In this document: piece after piece, positions 43,755 through 52,150 of the stretch
How positions within the stretch are numbered: position 1 is the stretch's first letter
Layout of the letters: each line of letters starts with the position of its first letter
Source: Myroides odoratus DSM 2801
GTDB taxonomy: Bacteria > Bacteroidota > Bacteroidia > Flavobacteriales > Flavobacteriaceae
Reading direction: 5' to 3'
Length of the DNA stretch: 64,000 bases
Assembly: GCF_000243275.1 (NCBI RefSeq)
Contig: NZ_CM001437.1
Location: 3,283,192 to 3,347,191, forward strand
Made by a program: the position numbers and the translations under genes
The notes under the pieces: generated by a model
The model's database searches: none
What the model saw: the letters and a program-made list of their open reading frames with translations, nothing else
What the model was told of the DNA's origin: nothing

Positions 43755-44494
43755 TTTTTTATCTGATTGTTATTCTTTTATTTATTATCGTCTTTACTTT
43801 CTTGTTTTTTCTTTTGCATCAAAAGTCTTTGAAAAAGATCTTAGATACAGAATTGAAAAGGTCAAAAGCAGAGATTTTACATCAAAAAAATATAGTAAAA
43901 ATAAGTGTAGATGCACAAGAAGAAGAGAGAAAACGTATAGCGAGGATCATACATGATGATATTGGCAATCGGATTCATATTCTTTCTGTTTGGTTAAATA
44001 ACCCAGAGGCTTGGCAGAGTGAAAGAGCTAAAGATATAATACTAAAACAATTACCAGCTTTATCAGAAGCTACGCGAACAGTTTCGCACGCTTTATACCC
44101 TGTGGATGTAGAGCATATTGGACTGATTGCTACGCTAGAAGAAATGGCCGTTAATGTATCCGCTTCGTTAAACGTACAACTTGTCATCTCACACTTTTAT
44201 CACACACCACCTCTTGCAATGGAGATACAGATTTATCGAATTATTCAAGAGTTTTTGAATAATGTGTTAAAGCATGCTCAGGCTTCTCAAATGCAAATTC
44301 ACTTGAGAAGTACGGAGCAATATCTTGCTATTTTACTAGCTGATAACGGAAAAGGTTTTAAGCTCACGGAAGTAAAAAAGGGAATGGGCTTGCATAACAT
44401 AGAAGCTAGGATTCAAGTCATTCAAGCTGCCTTTAAATGGAAAAGCACTGAAGGAAAAGGAAGTCAACTACTTATTCTAATTTCAAAACAATGA
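43724..44494 (+). CDS. NarL-type sensor histidine kinase
   Basis: The 256-residue kinase has one membrane helix (FYLIVILLFIIVFTFLFFLL) and a HisKA_3 dimerisation region with His77 in EEERKRIARIIHDDIGN. The HATPase domain has the N-box IIQEFLNNVLKHA and the glycine loops ADNGKGF and KKGMGLHNIEAR. The ATG at 43724 is chosen because it places one clean helix at the N-terminus. It overlaps the regulator gene by 4 bases (ATGA), the usual coupling of kinase and regulator pairs. Confidence 0.9.
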   Translation: MEIWKDPSVLIFYLIVILLFIIVFTFLFFLLHQKSLKKILDTELKRSKAEILHQKNIVKISVDAQEEERKRIARIIHDDIGNRIHILSVWLNNPEAWQSERAKDIILKQLPALSEATRTVSHALYPVDVEHIGLIATLEEMAVNVSASLNVQLVISHFYHTPPLAMEIQIYRIIQEFLNNVLKHAQASQMQIHLRSTEQYLAILLADNGKGFKLTEVKKGMGLHNIEARIQVIQAAFKWKSTEGKGSQLLILISKQ

Positions 44495-45168
44495 AACAAA
44501 AGATTAAAATTGCACTAATTGATGATGAACTTTTATTTTTAGAGGGACTCATCTTATTGCTATCCGGTATAGATACGCTATCCATCGTAAGTAGCGCAAA
44601 TAAAGGACCTCAGTTTGTAACGAATTTGAAGAATTTACCAGCAGATACTTTTCCTGATTTGATTATGATTGATCTTCAAATGGAACCAATGAATGGTTTA
44701 GAGCTGATTGAACTAGTTAAAGAGACTTACCCTCACCTCAAGATTATTGTCCTTTCGTCTCATTATAAACAACTTATGTTTGGACATATGATCAAGATGG
44801 GCGTATCTGCATTTTTACCTAAGAATGCCTCTAAAGGACTACTCTTAGAAGCAATTGAAAAAGTACATGAAACAGGAATTTTTCTAACCAAAGATGATCA
44901 TCAAATGCTTCTCAATTACGTAAGAGATAACCCGAAAAATCAGAAGCTAGGCTTATCTGTTTCTTTATCTGATAGAGAGATAGAAGTGGTACAATTAATT
45001 TGTAGAGAATTTACAAATCAAGAGATTTCCGATCAACTTTTTATAAGTAAACGTACAGTAGAAAGTCACCGTCAACGTATTCTTGAAAAAATAGGTGCAA
45101 AAAATACGGTGGGTATTGTAATCTATGCTATTGCTCATGCTATTTATACGCCTCAAACTTTGTTTTGA
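44491..45168 (+). CDS. LuxR/NarL-type response regulator
   Basis: The 225-residue protein has a receiver domain with Asp61 in DLIMIDLQMEPMNG and the conserved Lys in FLPKNAS. A C-terminal LuxR helix-turn-helix follows (LSDREIEVVQLICREFTNQE, then ISKRTVESHRQRI). It is the partner of the kinase before it. The three effector-like genes that follow, starting 172 bases downstream, are its probable targets. Confidence 0.92.
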   Translation: MKQKIKIALIDDELLFLEGLILLLSGIDTLSIVSSANKGPQFVTNLKNLPADTFPDLIMIDLQMEPMNGLELIELVKETYPHLKIIVLSSHYKQLMFGHMIKMGVSAFLPKNASKGLLLEAIEKVHETGIFLTKDDHQMLLNYVRDNPKNQKLGLSVSLSDREIEVVQLICREFTNQEISDQLFISKRTVESHRQRILEKIGAKNTVGIVIYAIAHAIYTPQTLF

Positions 45169-45242
45169 TTCCGTATAAATACGCAAAACTAAATTTGGTG
45201 TTTTCTACTGTAAAATTTTAGCGTTTCGACTCGTTACTTTGT

Positions 45243-45283
45243 CTTGTTCATTTACCAGAAGCTTCAACTTACTAGTGAACAAG
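45243..45283 (+). promoter_or_regulatory. Inverted repeat before the effector cassette
   Basis: CTTGTTCA at 45243-45250 and TGAACAAG at 45276-45283 are perfect inverted repeats with GAAGCTTC, itself palindromic, between them. It lies about 60 bases before the start at 45341. It may be a regulator site or a hairpin in the leader. Confidence 0.35.
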
Positions 45284-45340
45284 GGCGTATTCCGAAAAGC
45301 CCGATTTTGAACAGAGTAGGAAAACCAAAGAACAAGAGTT

Positions 45341-46042
45341 ATGATTAATTTAGAAAAATTTAGCGCCACAACCAACTACAAAATTTATCTTGTAAATAAG
45401 GGAAGTTCAACCAAAAACTTTTGGTGTTTTTTACAAAAACCAGAAGGAGTTCCTACTTCTAATGTGTATGCAAACTCAGATGCCATGTTAAGTGTGGTAC
45501 CGAATTATGACGGAAAAAACTGGTTCACTATTCCTTTACAGTATAAAGTAGGAGCAGGAGCAAGTAATCAAGCCGTTGGATTAAATGTAAAAATTGATTC
45601 TAGTGTAATTAAAGATGCACAATTAGAGCAATTATGGAACGCAGAATACGCTACTGCACCCCCAAAACAAGGGCCTAACTTAAGTATTAGCCAAGGAGAA
45701 AAAAGCCCTTCCAGTACCATTGGGATTAAATCAAATAAATTTAATCAAGTTCAAAATGAAAACGAAAAATGGTATAGTAACATGTCTTTCGGTATTGAAT
45801 CTGCCAATGGATTTATGGGAGTAACATGGGCTCCATCACCCAATGATAAAAGTACAATAACCCCAAAATTTGCTTTTTATATCGCAACAGGTGATTTTAC
45901 AAGTAATAGCTTAGCAGATATTACTACGATTTCTAATGAAGCAGCTATAATTGAGCTTTCGAGTTTCAAAAGTCTTGAAGTAACGGTTACTTTAACCGAG
46001 CAAGGAGAATGGTTAGTTGAACCAGGAGCACCCAAAATGTAA
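45341..46042 (+). CDS. Beta-rich protein of unknown function
   Basis: The 233-residue protein has no signal peptide. It begins MINLEKFSATTNYKIYLVNK, with NFWCFLQKPEGVPTSNVYAN and later NMSFGIESANGFMGVTWAPSP, a pattern of beta strands that faintly recalls RhiA-like proteins. That resemblance is weak. A hairpin terminator separates it from the tail-fibre-like gene. Position after a two-component pair and before two effector-like genes suggests shared regulation. Confidence 0.6.
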   Translation: MINLEKFSATTNYKIYLVNKGSSTKNFWCFLQKPEGVPTSNVYANSDAMLSVVPNYDGKNWFTIPLQYKVGAGASNQAVGLNVKIDSSVIKDAQLEQLWNAEYATAPPKQGPNLSISQGEKSPSSTIGIKSNKFNQVQNENEKWYSNMSFGIESANGFMGVTWAPSPNDKSTITPKFAFYIATGDFTSNSLADITTISNEAAIIELSSFKSLEVTVTLTEQGEWLVEPGAPKM

Positions 46043-46046
46043 TTGT

Positions 46047-46080
46047 AAAAGGATTGCTTTTGTTGAAAAGCAATCCTTTT
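46047..46080 (+). terminator. Terminator or attenuator within the effector cassette
   Basis: AAAAGGATTGCTTTT and AAAAGCAATCCTTTT form a perfect 15-base stem. The right arm ends in four T's and is followed by A's rather than T's, so it may act as an attenuator or RNA stabiliser between the two genes. Confidence 0.6.
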
Positions 46081-46086
46081 AAAAAA

Positions 46087-46092
46087 AGGAGG
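46087..46092 (+). promoter_or_regulatory. Unusually strong Shine-Dalgarno sequence
   Basis: AGGAGG lies 4 bases before the ATG at 46097. Genes in Bacteroidota rarely use such sites, and none of the neighbouring genes has one, so it stands out. It directly follows the hairpin at 46047-46080. Confidence 0.7.
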
Positions 46093-46096
46093 AACG

Positions 46097-47101
46097 ATGA
46101 AAATAGCAATCCAAGATCATCTTTATGCTTTAGGGCAAAGAAACTTGGTCTATAACTACAATTTTAGGTACTTCAGTAATCGAAAAAATGAAGATTATGG
46201 TGTACCGGATGGGTGGGTATATACCGATAAAGGAAAGGATGGGTATATTAGATTTGATACTACTACACAAGAAGTAATTCTGATAAAAAGCGATGGTAAC
46301 GAAACGTTGAGTTTTACACAAGCTCTTCATGAATTTCCTCGATGGCAAGAAATGTTGTGTGGGGAAATGGTTACGGGTAAAGTACACCTATCGACTGAAA
46401 ATAATGGTGCAATACACATTAGTTTGTCTGATGGACTTTCTACTTATACCGTAACAAAATCGACGAAAGGTTTATCGACAGTTGATTTACAGCTGAAAAT
46501 AGATGAGAAAGCTACGCAATTGGTATTGAAAATTGAAACTCAAGTGCCACTGATTCAATTTCGAATTAAACAGTGTTATGTCAATATCGGAAAAGTAAGC
46601 GTGAAACATTTACCTTGTATGGTAGAAGGAATCATAGGCGAGAGAAAACAATATATTGCCACTGAAAATCCACCCGCAGAAGAATTGTCTTTGTGTAAAG
46701 CGGCTATGGAATTAGATGAGCATTACACTCGATTAAATTCCGTGCTTAATTATCGATTTGGTAAAGGAGAGAAGGGTAATTCTTTGCTAATCGATATGCG
46801 CGGATATTTTAGTAGAGCGTGGGATAATGGAGCGCTTGTCGATGCTAATGCTTCAGATCGTACTGCTCCAGGAAAAGGAATACTAACAGGAGATCATGTT
46901 AGTACAGTGGAACAAGATTCTTTTCTCAAGCATGAGCATCCATTAAACTTTACCGTGAATACCACTCAATCTACTACAAGCGGATCAGGACCTACTACAA
47001 ATCTTGTCACACCTGCTCCATCTAAAACCAAAGAAGCTTTGGATGGTAAAGAAACACGACCTAAAAATATAGCAGAACTGTATACTATAAAATGGGCATA
47101 A
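46097..47101 (+). CDS. Phage tail collar/fibre-like protein
   Basis: The 334-residue protein has no signal peptide. The first 170 residues are a beta-rich module (YNYNFRYFSNRKNEDYGVPDG...). The last 120 match the C-terminal end of phage tail-fibre/collar proteins: LLIDMRGYFSRAWDNGALVD, DSFLKHEHPLNF, a Ser/Thr-rich loop, and ETRPKNIAELYTIKWA at the very end. In phages this domain makes the distal receptor-binding tip. There is no other phage gene in the window, so it is an orphan. It has a strong Shine-Dalgarno site and lies in the cassette downstream of the LuxR-type regulator. Confidence 0.72.
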   Translation: MKIAIQDHLYALGQRNLVYNYNFRYFSNRKNEDYGVPDGWVYTDKGKDGYIRFDTTTQEVILIKSDGNETLSFTQALHEFPRWQEMLCGEMVTGKVHLSTENNGAIHISLSDGLSTYTVTKSTKGLSTVDLQLKIDEKATQLVLKIETQVPLIQFRIKQCYVNIGKVSVKHLPCMVEGIIGERKQYIATENPPAEELSLCKAAMELDEHYTRLNSVLNYRFGKGEKGNSLLIDMRGYFSRAWDNGALVDANASDRTAPGKGILTGDHVSTVEQDSFLKHEHPLNFTVNTTQSTTSGSGPTTNLVTPAPSKTKEALDGKETRPKNIAELYTIKWA

Positions 47102-47145
47102 CCTATTTTATGTACTACAATGAAACCATTTTCAGGAGATAAAAA

Positions 47146-47176
47146 AGAAGGAGGAGTTCTCCTCCTTTTATTTTTT
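47146..47176 (+). terminator. Rho-independent terminator
   Basis: AAGGAGGAG and CTCCTCCTT pair across a short loop and run into TTATTTTTT. The left arm repeats the AGGAGG motif. Confidence 0.8.
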
Positions 47177-47216
47177 AAATGCATACATCTATAGGACAAA
47201 CCAAAACAAAAGAACA

Positions 47217-48395
47217 ATGAGCACTTATAAATTTAAAATAAAAACAGGAGATGAAGTTTACGCAGGGACAGACTCCAATATTTTCCTTATTTTAAAAGGA
47301 AACAAATTGTCTTCCAGGGAAGTACGATTGAATGGCTATATCACGGGTAATGCGTTTGAAAGAAATCAAACCGATAAATTTGAGATTCCTTTTGAGGATT
47401 TCGGAGGAGATTGTGGAAAAATATACGAATTAGCTATCCGAAGTGATTGTAAATATATGGGTAGCGATTGGTTATTATCTGATATCAAAGTAGAAAGAGT
47501 AGCAAAAGAAGAAACCAATTTGAATACGCCTTCTACATTTAAATACGATCAGTGGATTAAAGATAAGGGTACTAAAACGCTTTCAATAAGTGATACTGTA
47601 AAATCCAAATATGTCGTTGTTAATTCAACAGAAGTATGCAAAAGAGTACCTCTTTTTGTTCCTTCTAAAAGTAAATACAATAAAGTGCTTACGGAGGAAT
47701 TTGAATATAGTATTAGTAAGTCAGAAATTAATACGATTGAAGTAACTACAGAAATCAAAACAGAGATTGAAGTACATCACAAATCAGAATCAAAGGCTGA
47801 ATTTGAAGTGGTAGAAAAGTTAGCAAAAGGGTCTTCCAATGTTGTTAATGAAGCCATTCTAAAAATGATGTTCAATAAGAAAATATTTGAATCTAAAATT
47901 AATGAATACAAGTACAATGAAACGAGGAAGTTTACAACCAAAGATGAAATAACAATTGATAATTCTTCTTCAGAGAAAACAAAAAACTGTGAAGTGTTAT
48001 ACTATGTGACAAAAACGGAAACATATACTTTGGTTGATGGTATATTTATTCTGAATTTTAAAGCGAATACATCTTATGATTTCGGAGGAGTAAGGGATTT
48101 GGAGACAAATAAAATGCTCATAGAAACCCCTATTCACATGCTATATGAAAATCTACTTTTAAAAGAGAGGTATATAGGTGATCCAGCAAGACACCACCTG
48201 CATATAGGGATTAAAATGCCACACTATAAAGAAGGAAATAATAAAAGTACTCAAATTGGTATTGGATATTATGAAGATTATAAGCAGGAAAGCCTTCAAG
48301 CTGTTATTGATTATTTACATACAAGAAATGAAAAGGAAAGCGGCCGAAATGCTTGTATCGCTTGGTGTGAAGACCAGTTAGAAAATTTACAATAA
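47217..48395 (+). CDS. PLAT-domain protein with possible pore-forming region
   Basis: The 392-residue protein has no signal peptide. Residues about 3-95 form a PLAT/LH2 domain (TYKFKIKTGDEVYAGTDSN, then the DKFEIPFEDFGGDCGKIYEL and SDWLLSDIKVE strands), which typically binds lipids or membrane proteins. Residues about 165-270 are long, alternating Glu/Lys/Ser/Thr strands (EYSISKSEINTIEVTTEIKT, then KFTTKDEITIDNSSSEKT) of the kind seen in aerolysin-type pore-forming regions. The toxin reading is inference. It is the last gene of the cassette and ends before a hairpin. Confidence 0.6.
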   Translation: MSTYKFKIKTGDEVYAGTDSNIFLILKGNKLSSREVRLNGYITGNAFERNQTDKFEIPFEDFGGDCGKIYELAIRSDCKYMGSDWLLSDIKVERVAKEETNLNTPSTFKYDQWIKDKGTKTLSISDTVKSKYVVVNSTEVCKRVPLFVPSKSKYNKVLTEEFEYSISKSEINTIEVTTEIKTEIEVHHKSESKAEFEVVEKLAKGSSNVVNEAILKMMFNKKIFESKINEYKYNETRKFTTKDEITIDNSSSEKTKNCEVLYYVTKTETYTLVDGIFILNFKANTSYDFGGVRDLETNKMLIETPIHMLYENLLLKERYIGDPARHHLHIGIKMPHYKEGNNKSTQIGIGYYEDYKQESLQAVIDYLHTRNEKESGRNACIAWCEDQLENLQ

Positions 48396-48417
48396 AGGTG
48401 TTTTTAAAAAAATATAG

Positions 48418-48461
48418 TACCAATAGGCTCAAAAGGTTTTACTTTTTTGGGCCTATTGGTA
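48418..48461 (+). terminator. Long hairpin after the PLAT gene
   Basis: TACCAATAGGC and GCCTATTGGTA pair perfectly, and the stem continues with TCAAAA against TTTTGG. It lacks a T tract after it, so it is a terminator only in part and may stabilise the transcript end. Confidence 0.65.
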
Positions 48462-48608
48462 TTGCACATACGCAGTGGATAAAATAGGAATCCATCCGTT
48501 ATTCCATGTAATTATTTCATGCTGGATTTTAATTGGGTAAGCTTGAAAAGACTTATATCATGCTGCATTTTTTGAAAGTCCTATTTTTTATTTTTTATTT
48601 AAAATTGT

Positions 48609-48616
48609 TACTTTTG
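48609..48616 (+). promoter_or_regulatory. -7 promoter element
   Basis: TACTTTTG matches TAnnTTTG and lies 46 bases before the start codon at 48663. No TTTG is placed 19 bases upstream. Confidence 0.4.
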
Positions 48617-48662
48617 AGTAAACAAGAGCGCGAATTTTTACTCTTTCACAACCCAACCCATA

Positions 48663-49763
48663 ATGAAACATTTCCTTTTGCTATTCCTTTTAACCTGTTT
48701 GAATACTCCCTTATCGGCTCAAAGTAATGACAGGTGGACTGCTTTTTATGATCAGGATAGTTTACATATTGGTTATAAAGACAAAAATGGGGTAATTAAA
48801 ATTGAACCTAAGTTTATGGGACATACACATGCAAATGTCTTTGACCATATTATCGCCGTATCAGAGGAAACAGATGCAGGATGGGAAAACTATTACTTGA
48901 CGAAAGAAGGGATGCGTGTAGGTCGAGATAGTTTGCATATTTTCGACAACGGAGCAGACTGTGAAAGCGAAGGTTTTATTCGGTTCAGGGATTCAAAAAC
49001 AGATCAAGTAGGGATGTTCAATAGCAAAGGAGACATTGCTATTCCTGCAGTATATAGTGATTTAACGAGAGTAAGAAATGGAATGATTGTCGGATTAAAG
49101 GGAGCCGAAAAAAAATATTGGTCTGCTGGAGAGCATGCAGCGTGTAACCATTTTAGTTGGTCAGGAGGACAAGAAGTATTACTGGATACGTTGAATAATG
49201 TCTTGGTCGAAAATTTTTCGTACGATCATACGCTTAATTTTTACTCCCTCGAGAAAACGAAAACTCCTCCTGCGGATACTAACCGAAAAGTGTTTTTAGG
49301 AAAAGACGGATGGTATTATTCGTTTATGGATTTCGAAACCGAATTTAGACAATGGTTGATCAATGACTTGTTTGTCGATTTAACGGAAGAGAAATTAATA
49401 CAAGCGTCTTATGATACGATGATGTGGGAATCAACCGAAGGATGGGCAAATACTGAAAAAGAGGCGTTTATTCGCGCTAATTTTCCAGTACTAAAAAAAG
49501 AGTTATTAGCCATTACCCAACCCAATTGCGAGTATTTTATTTCTAAAGATGGACTAAATCCCTTTATGTTTGAAGGCGCCGAGTTTGACCCCTATTTTAA
49601 TAATTGTAGAGAAGCAAAAGACTGGGAATATCCTACCCTGACGATTGTGGTTTCACACCGTGATAAAAAGAAATTTACCCAAAATCACTTTGAGTTTTTA
49701 CGAACAAATGAAGGATATAAATTGATTAGTGTAACCATCAGAAATGAGCAAGTAAAAGGATAG
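48663..49763 (+). CDS. Exported WG-repeat-like protein
   Basis: The 366-residue protein has a signal (MKHFLLLFLLTCLNTPLSAQ). Repeats of the WG type follow, such as HIGYKDKNGVIKIEPKF, QVGMFNSKGDIAIPAVYSDL and GMIVGLKGAEKKYW, in the first 165 residues. The C-terminal half (about 200-360) has no repeats. It contains helical and strand patterns such as WENYYLTKEG and DWEYPTLTIVVSHRDKKKF. WG-repeat proteins of Bacteroidota are mostly of unknown function. It converges with the gene at 49810. Confidence 0.7.
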   Translation: MKHFLLLFLLTCLNTPLSAQSNDRWTAFYDQDSLHIGYKDKNGVIKIEPKFMGHTHANVFDHIIAVSEETDAGWENYYLTKEGMRVGRDSLHIFDNGADCESEGFIRFRDSKTDQVGMFNSKGDIAIPAVYSDLTRVRNGMIVGLKGAEKKYWSAGEHAACNHFSWSGGQEVLLDTLNNVLVENFSYDHTLNFYSLEKTKTPPADTNRKVFLGKDGWYYSFMDFETEFRQWLINDLFVDLTEEKLIQASYDTMMWESTEGWANTEKEAFIRANFPVLKKELLAITQPNCEYFISKDGLNPFMFEGAEFDPYFNNCREAKDWEYPTLTIVVSHRDKKKFTQNHFEFLRTNEGYKLISVTIRNEQVKG

Positions 49764-49808
49764 CTTTTTTTGTTATTTGTTGAAAAAGCTATTCTCCTTT
49801 TATTTTTC
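49753..49808. terminator. Bidirectional terminator
   Basis: AAAAGGATAGCTTTTT can pair with AAAAAGCTATTCTCCTTTT with a small bulge. T-rich flanks on both strands suit the two converging genes it separates. Confidence 0.65.
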
Positions 49809-49809
49809 T

Positions 49810-50376
49810 TTAACTACCACAAGCGATATAATAAGTAGGTAAATCGTTAATGAGGGTTGGGGTTTCATCCGTACCTTCAAAAAATACGTGATCCCCCAGT
49901 TCTTTGTTTACCTGTTGATTATGCGTTTTTAATAGAAATTCTAGAGCGGTAAAATGCTTGCCATTATCAGCGATAAACGTTGCTAAAAGCTCTACCTGAT
50001 ACATATCATCCTCCTCTTCATAAGGTTCTTCCTCAAAAACATCTCGATCCTCTTCAATCAATGTTTCATTTTCAAGTAAATCGGACGCACCTTTTACCCA
50101 AGCCATGTACTGAATTTGTAGTTCAGGAACATCAAAAACAACCGCGTTGGGTTTCCAATTTTCATTTGTTTTATAAATAAGATTTTGGTAATCGATTACC
50201 TCTTGGTTAAACTCTTCCGCATCCGTATAAAACTTAGTCGAAAAAGTCCAAGCAATGTGGTTCAAGGTAAAAGGGGAGTGGTTTTCCGCGGTTGTAACTG
50301 GTTCCGCGGTTGGTTTTATCTCGTTGACTTGTTGAGGGGTACTTTTTGTCCCGAATAGTTTGCTGAAAAAAGACAT
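49810..50376 (-). CDS. Conserved protein with N-terminal KLFG motif
   Basis: The 188-residue acidic protein starts MSFFSKLFGTKSTPQQ, has a low-complexity linker, and then a domain of about 140 residues (HIAWTFSTKFYTDAEEFNQE onward) with a very acidic loop (EEEPYEEEDD). I do not recognise the family. The FxKLFG start is mirrored by the C-terminal end of the next gene's product (FWQKLFGK), hinting that the two proteins share a partner or membrane site. Confidence 0.6.
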   Translation of the reverse strand: MSFFSKLFGTKSTPQQVNEIKPTAEPVTTAENHSPFTLNHIAWTFSTKFYTDAEEFNQEVIDYQNLIYKTNENWKPNAVVFDVPELQIQYMAWVKGASDLLENETLIEEDRDVFEEEPYEEEDDMYQVELLATFIADNGKHFTALEFLLKTHNQQVNKELGDHVFFEGTDETPTLINDLPTYYIACGS

Positions 50377-50478
50377 AGATGATATGGATTTATGTTATGG
50401 ATGAAGTTGATCTATTGTTGTAAATACGTAGCAAAAAGCATTGAACTCAATACAAAATAAAGCCGAAATCAAGCCGTT

Positions 50479-51273
50479 TTACTTGCCAAACAGTTTTTGC
50501 CAAAAACTTTTTTTCTTTTCAGGAACCACTTGTTCATGGGTGATGATTACGCGTTCCGTATTTTCAAGAATTTCGTTGTCATTTAACCCTTGATTCCCTT
50601 CCAATTCCCTTAGTTGTTCAAACATCGCCTCTTCATACAACAAGGCACCTTCGGTATCGCAATGGAATAAATTAGAATAACAAGTCGATTCGTTGAGATT
50701 CATAGGATTGGGCTCAATTACTTCAGTAGCTTCTAAAAGTCCAAGGTTATGTTCTTTTGCATAAGTTAGTGCTTTCAGAAAAACATTGATTCGGTTATGC
50801 GAATAAAAATCGTCTAACTCTCTTTTTACTTCCTCCTTTGTTTGGTAATCAGACAACAGGGCTGCCACTTGATTTGCATTGATATAAATACCAGAGCTGT
50901 AGTTTTCAACTAAAGTATTTGCGATAGGGTTGGGCACTTTAACTTTTAAAATATCTTCCCAAGGCGTGGTGTATGCTTTAAACTGCGGCTTGTCTTGAAT
51001 GAAAAAGGAAAAGGCAGTACCTCGGGTATAAAAGTACGTCCTGAAAAAGCCTTGTATTACCGCAATATAATAGCCGTGTGTCTTGTCAAAGTAATCTGTA
51101 GGAGCAGTTGTTTTAGCTATTTCAACCGTATTGATATACTTCTCAACATAGAATTCGTCAACATCATGTTCTTGGGCTAGTTTTTCAATACTCGATTCGT
51201 CTTCTAGTACATCGAAATACCAGGTTTGTATTTCTTGTTCACTTATTGGATGGTAGCTGATATCAAATCCCAT
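50479..51273 (-). CDS. Conserved protein with C-terminal KLFG motif
   Basis: The 264-residue protein starts MGFDISYHPISEQEIQTWYF and ends EKKKSFWQKLFGK, a basic amphipathic tail. There is no signal peptide. The body is mixed helix and strand, with THGYYIAVIQGFFRTYFYTRG and a helix-rich second half. I recall similar starts in uncharacterised Bacteroidota proteins but cannot name a family. It is 102 bases upstream of the 49810 gene on the same strand, so they may be co-transcribed. Confidence 0.6.
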   Translation of the reverse strand: MGFDISYHPISEQEIQTWYFDVLEDESSIEKLAQEHDVDEFYVEKYINTVEIAKTTAPTDYFDKTHGYYIAVIQGFFRTYFYTRGTAFSFFIQDKPQFKAYTTPWEDILKVKVPNPIANTLVENYSSGIYINANQVAALLSDYQTKEEVKRELDDFYSHNRINVFLKALTYAKEHNLGLLEATEVIEPNPMNLNESTCYSNLFHCDTEGALLYEEAMFEQLRELEGNQGLNDNEILENTERVIITHEQVVPEKKKSFWQKLFGK

Positions 51274-51553
51274 AGCTTCTTTTTAGTGTTAATGCAATGT
51301 TTTGCTTAGTACGAATTATAAATGTAAGAAATAAAAATACGTAAATAATGGGTAAAAGACGTAGGCTAAGATAATTAACATTTGGTTTTCAAAAAAGCTA
51401 AAAGCTTGAATTAAACTAAATTTCGGTATGTTAATCAAAAGGAACGTATTCAAAATGGTGTTTCGATTATGGTCCTTTCTGCCATTATCTGTTCTTGTAT
51501 GATGTAATCAAATAACGATCACTTTGTATGAAGCCTTTGAGGCGAATCCTTTT

Positions 51554-52024
51554 CTACTTCACGCGCTTACACGTAATTTCCGTGTATTTAATAGCATTAG
51601 CCTTATCATCTATAGGATTAGGTAAGGAAGTCATAAAAGCGAATTCATCTTCTGTCAAATGGGTAATGAGCATTTCTTCTTTTACCCCTGTATCGTCTAT
51701 CGTATGGATGGTGCTGTTTTGCAGGGTATAGCTTAAGCGAATAACTTCTTCCATACAATGCCCCTCTTCATCTTTTCCTGTATACGTGTGAATCTCGATT
51801 TGATCTGCAGTGAAAATCCACGTTAGCGGTTCGCAGCCCATTTCATTCTTAGGACTAGTATCGCTTAAAAACTTTGCCTCTCTATCGTAAATCTTAGCCG
51901 ATGCTAATTCCCATTTACCAATTAGATTTTCTATTTCATAGCCTTTAGTTGCTTCTTGTTCTTTGCAACTACTCATTCCCAAAAGCAATACAAATACTAG
52001 CAAAAAGGAGAACATCTTTTTCAT
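51554..52024 (-). CDS. Lipocalin-like lipoprotein
   Basis: The 156-residue lipoprotein has the signal MKKMFSFLLVFVLLLGMSSC (Cys20). The beta-rich mature part starts with LIGKWELASAKIYD and continues LTWIFTADQIEIHTY, the pattern of lipocalin-like domain proteins in this phylum. It is a second example of the class seen at 649, with a different sequence. Ligand unknown. Confidence 0.7.
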   Translation of the reverse strand: MKKMFSFLLVFVLLLGMSSCKEQEATKGYEIENLIGKWELASAKIYDREAKFLSDTSPKNEMGCEPLTWIFTADQIEIHTYTGKDEEGHCMEEVIRLSYTLQNSTIHTIDDTGVKEEMLITHLTEDEFAFMTSLPNPIDDKANAIKYTEITCKRVK

Positions 52025-52150
52025 CTCATTCTATTTTTAGGTAAAAATAAAACTTTCAAGAGACTTTGTGAAACGTGATGTTGAATTAAATCTTTTCTGC
52101 GATTTCTAAAATTGAATTTATTAACGATTTGGAGTACATAGTTTATCTTT

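Noticed and set aside
46097..47101. Prophage
   Set aside because: Only one tail-fibre-like gene is present. There is no integrase, capsid, terminase, lysis gene or attachment site nearby.
48533..48727. A 64-codon plus-strand frame before the WG-repeat gene
   Set aside because: It overlaps the start of a gene with a clear signal peptide and contains the likely promoter. Its hydrophobic stretch is a by-product of the AT-rich leader.
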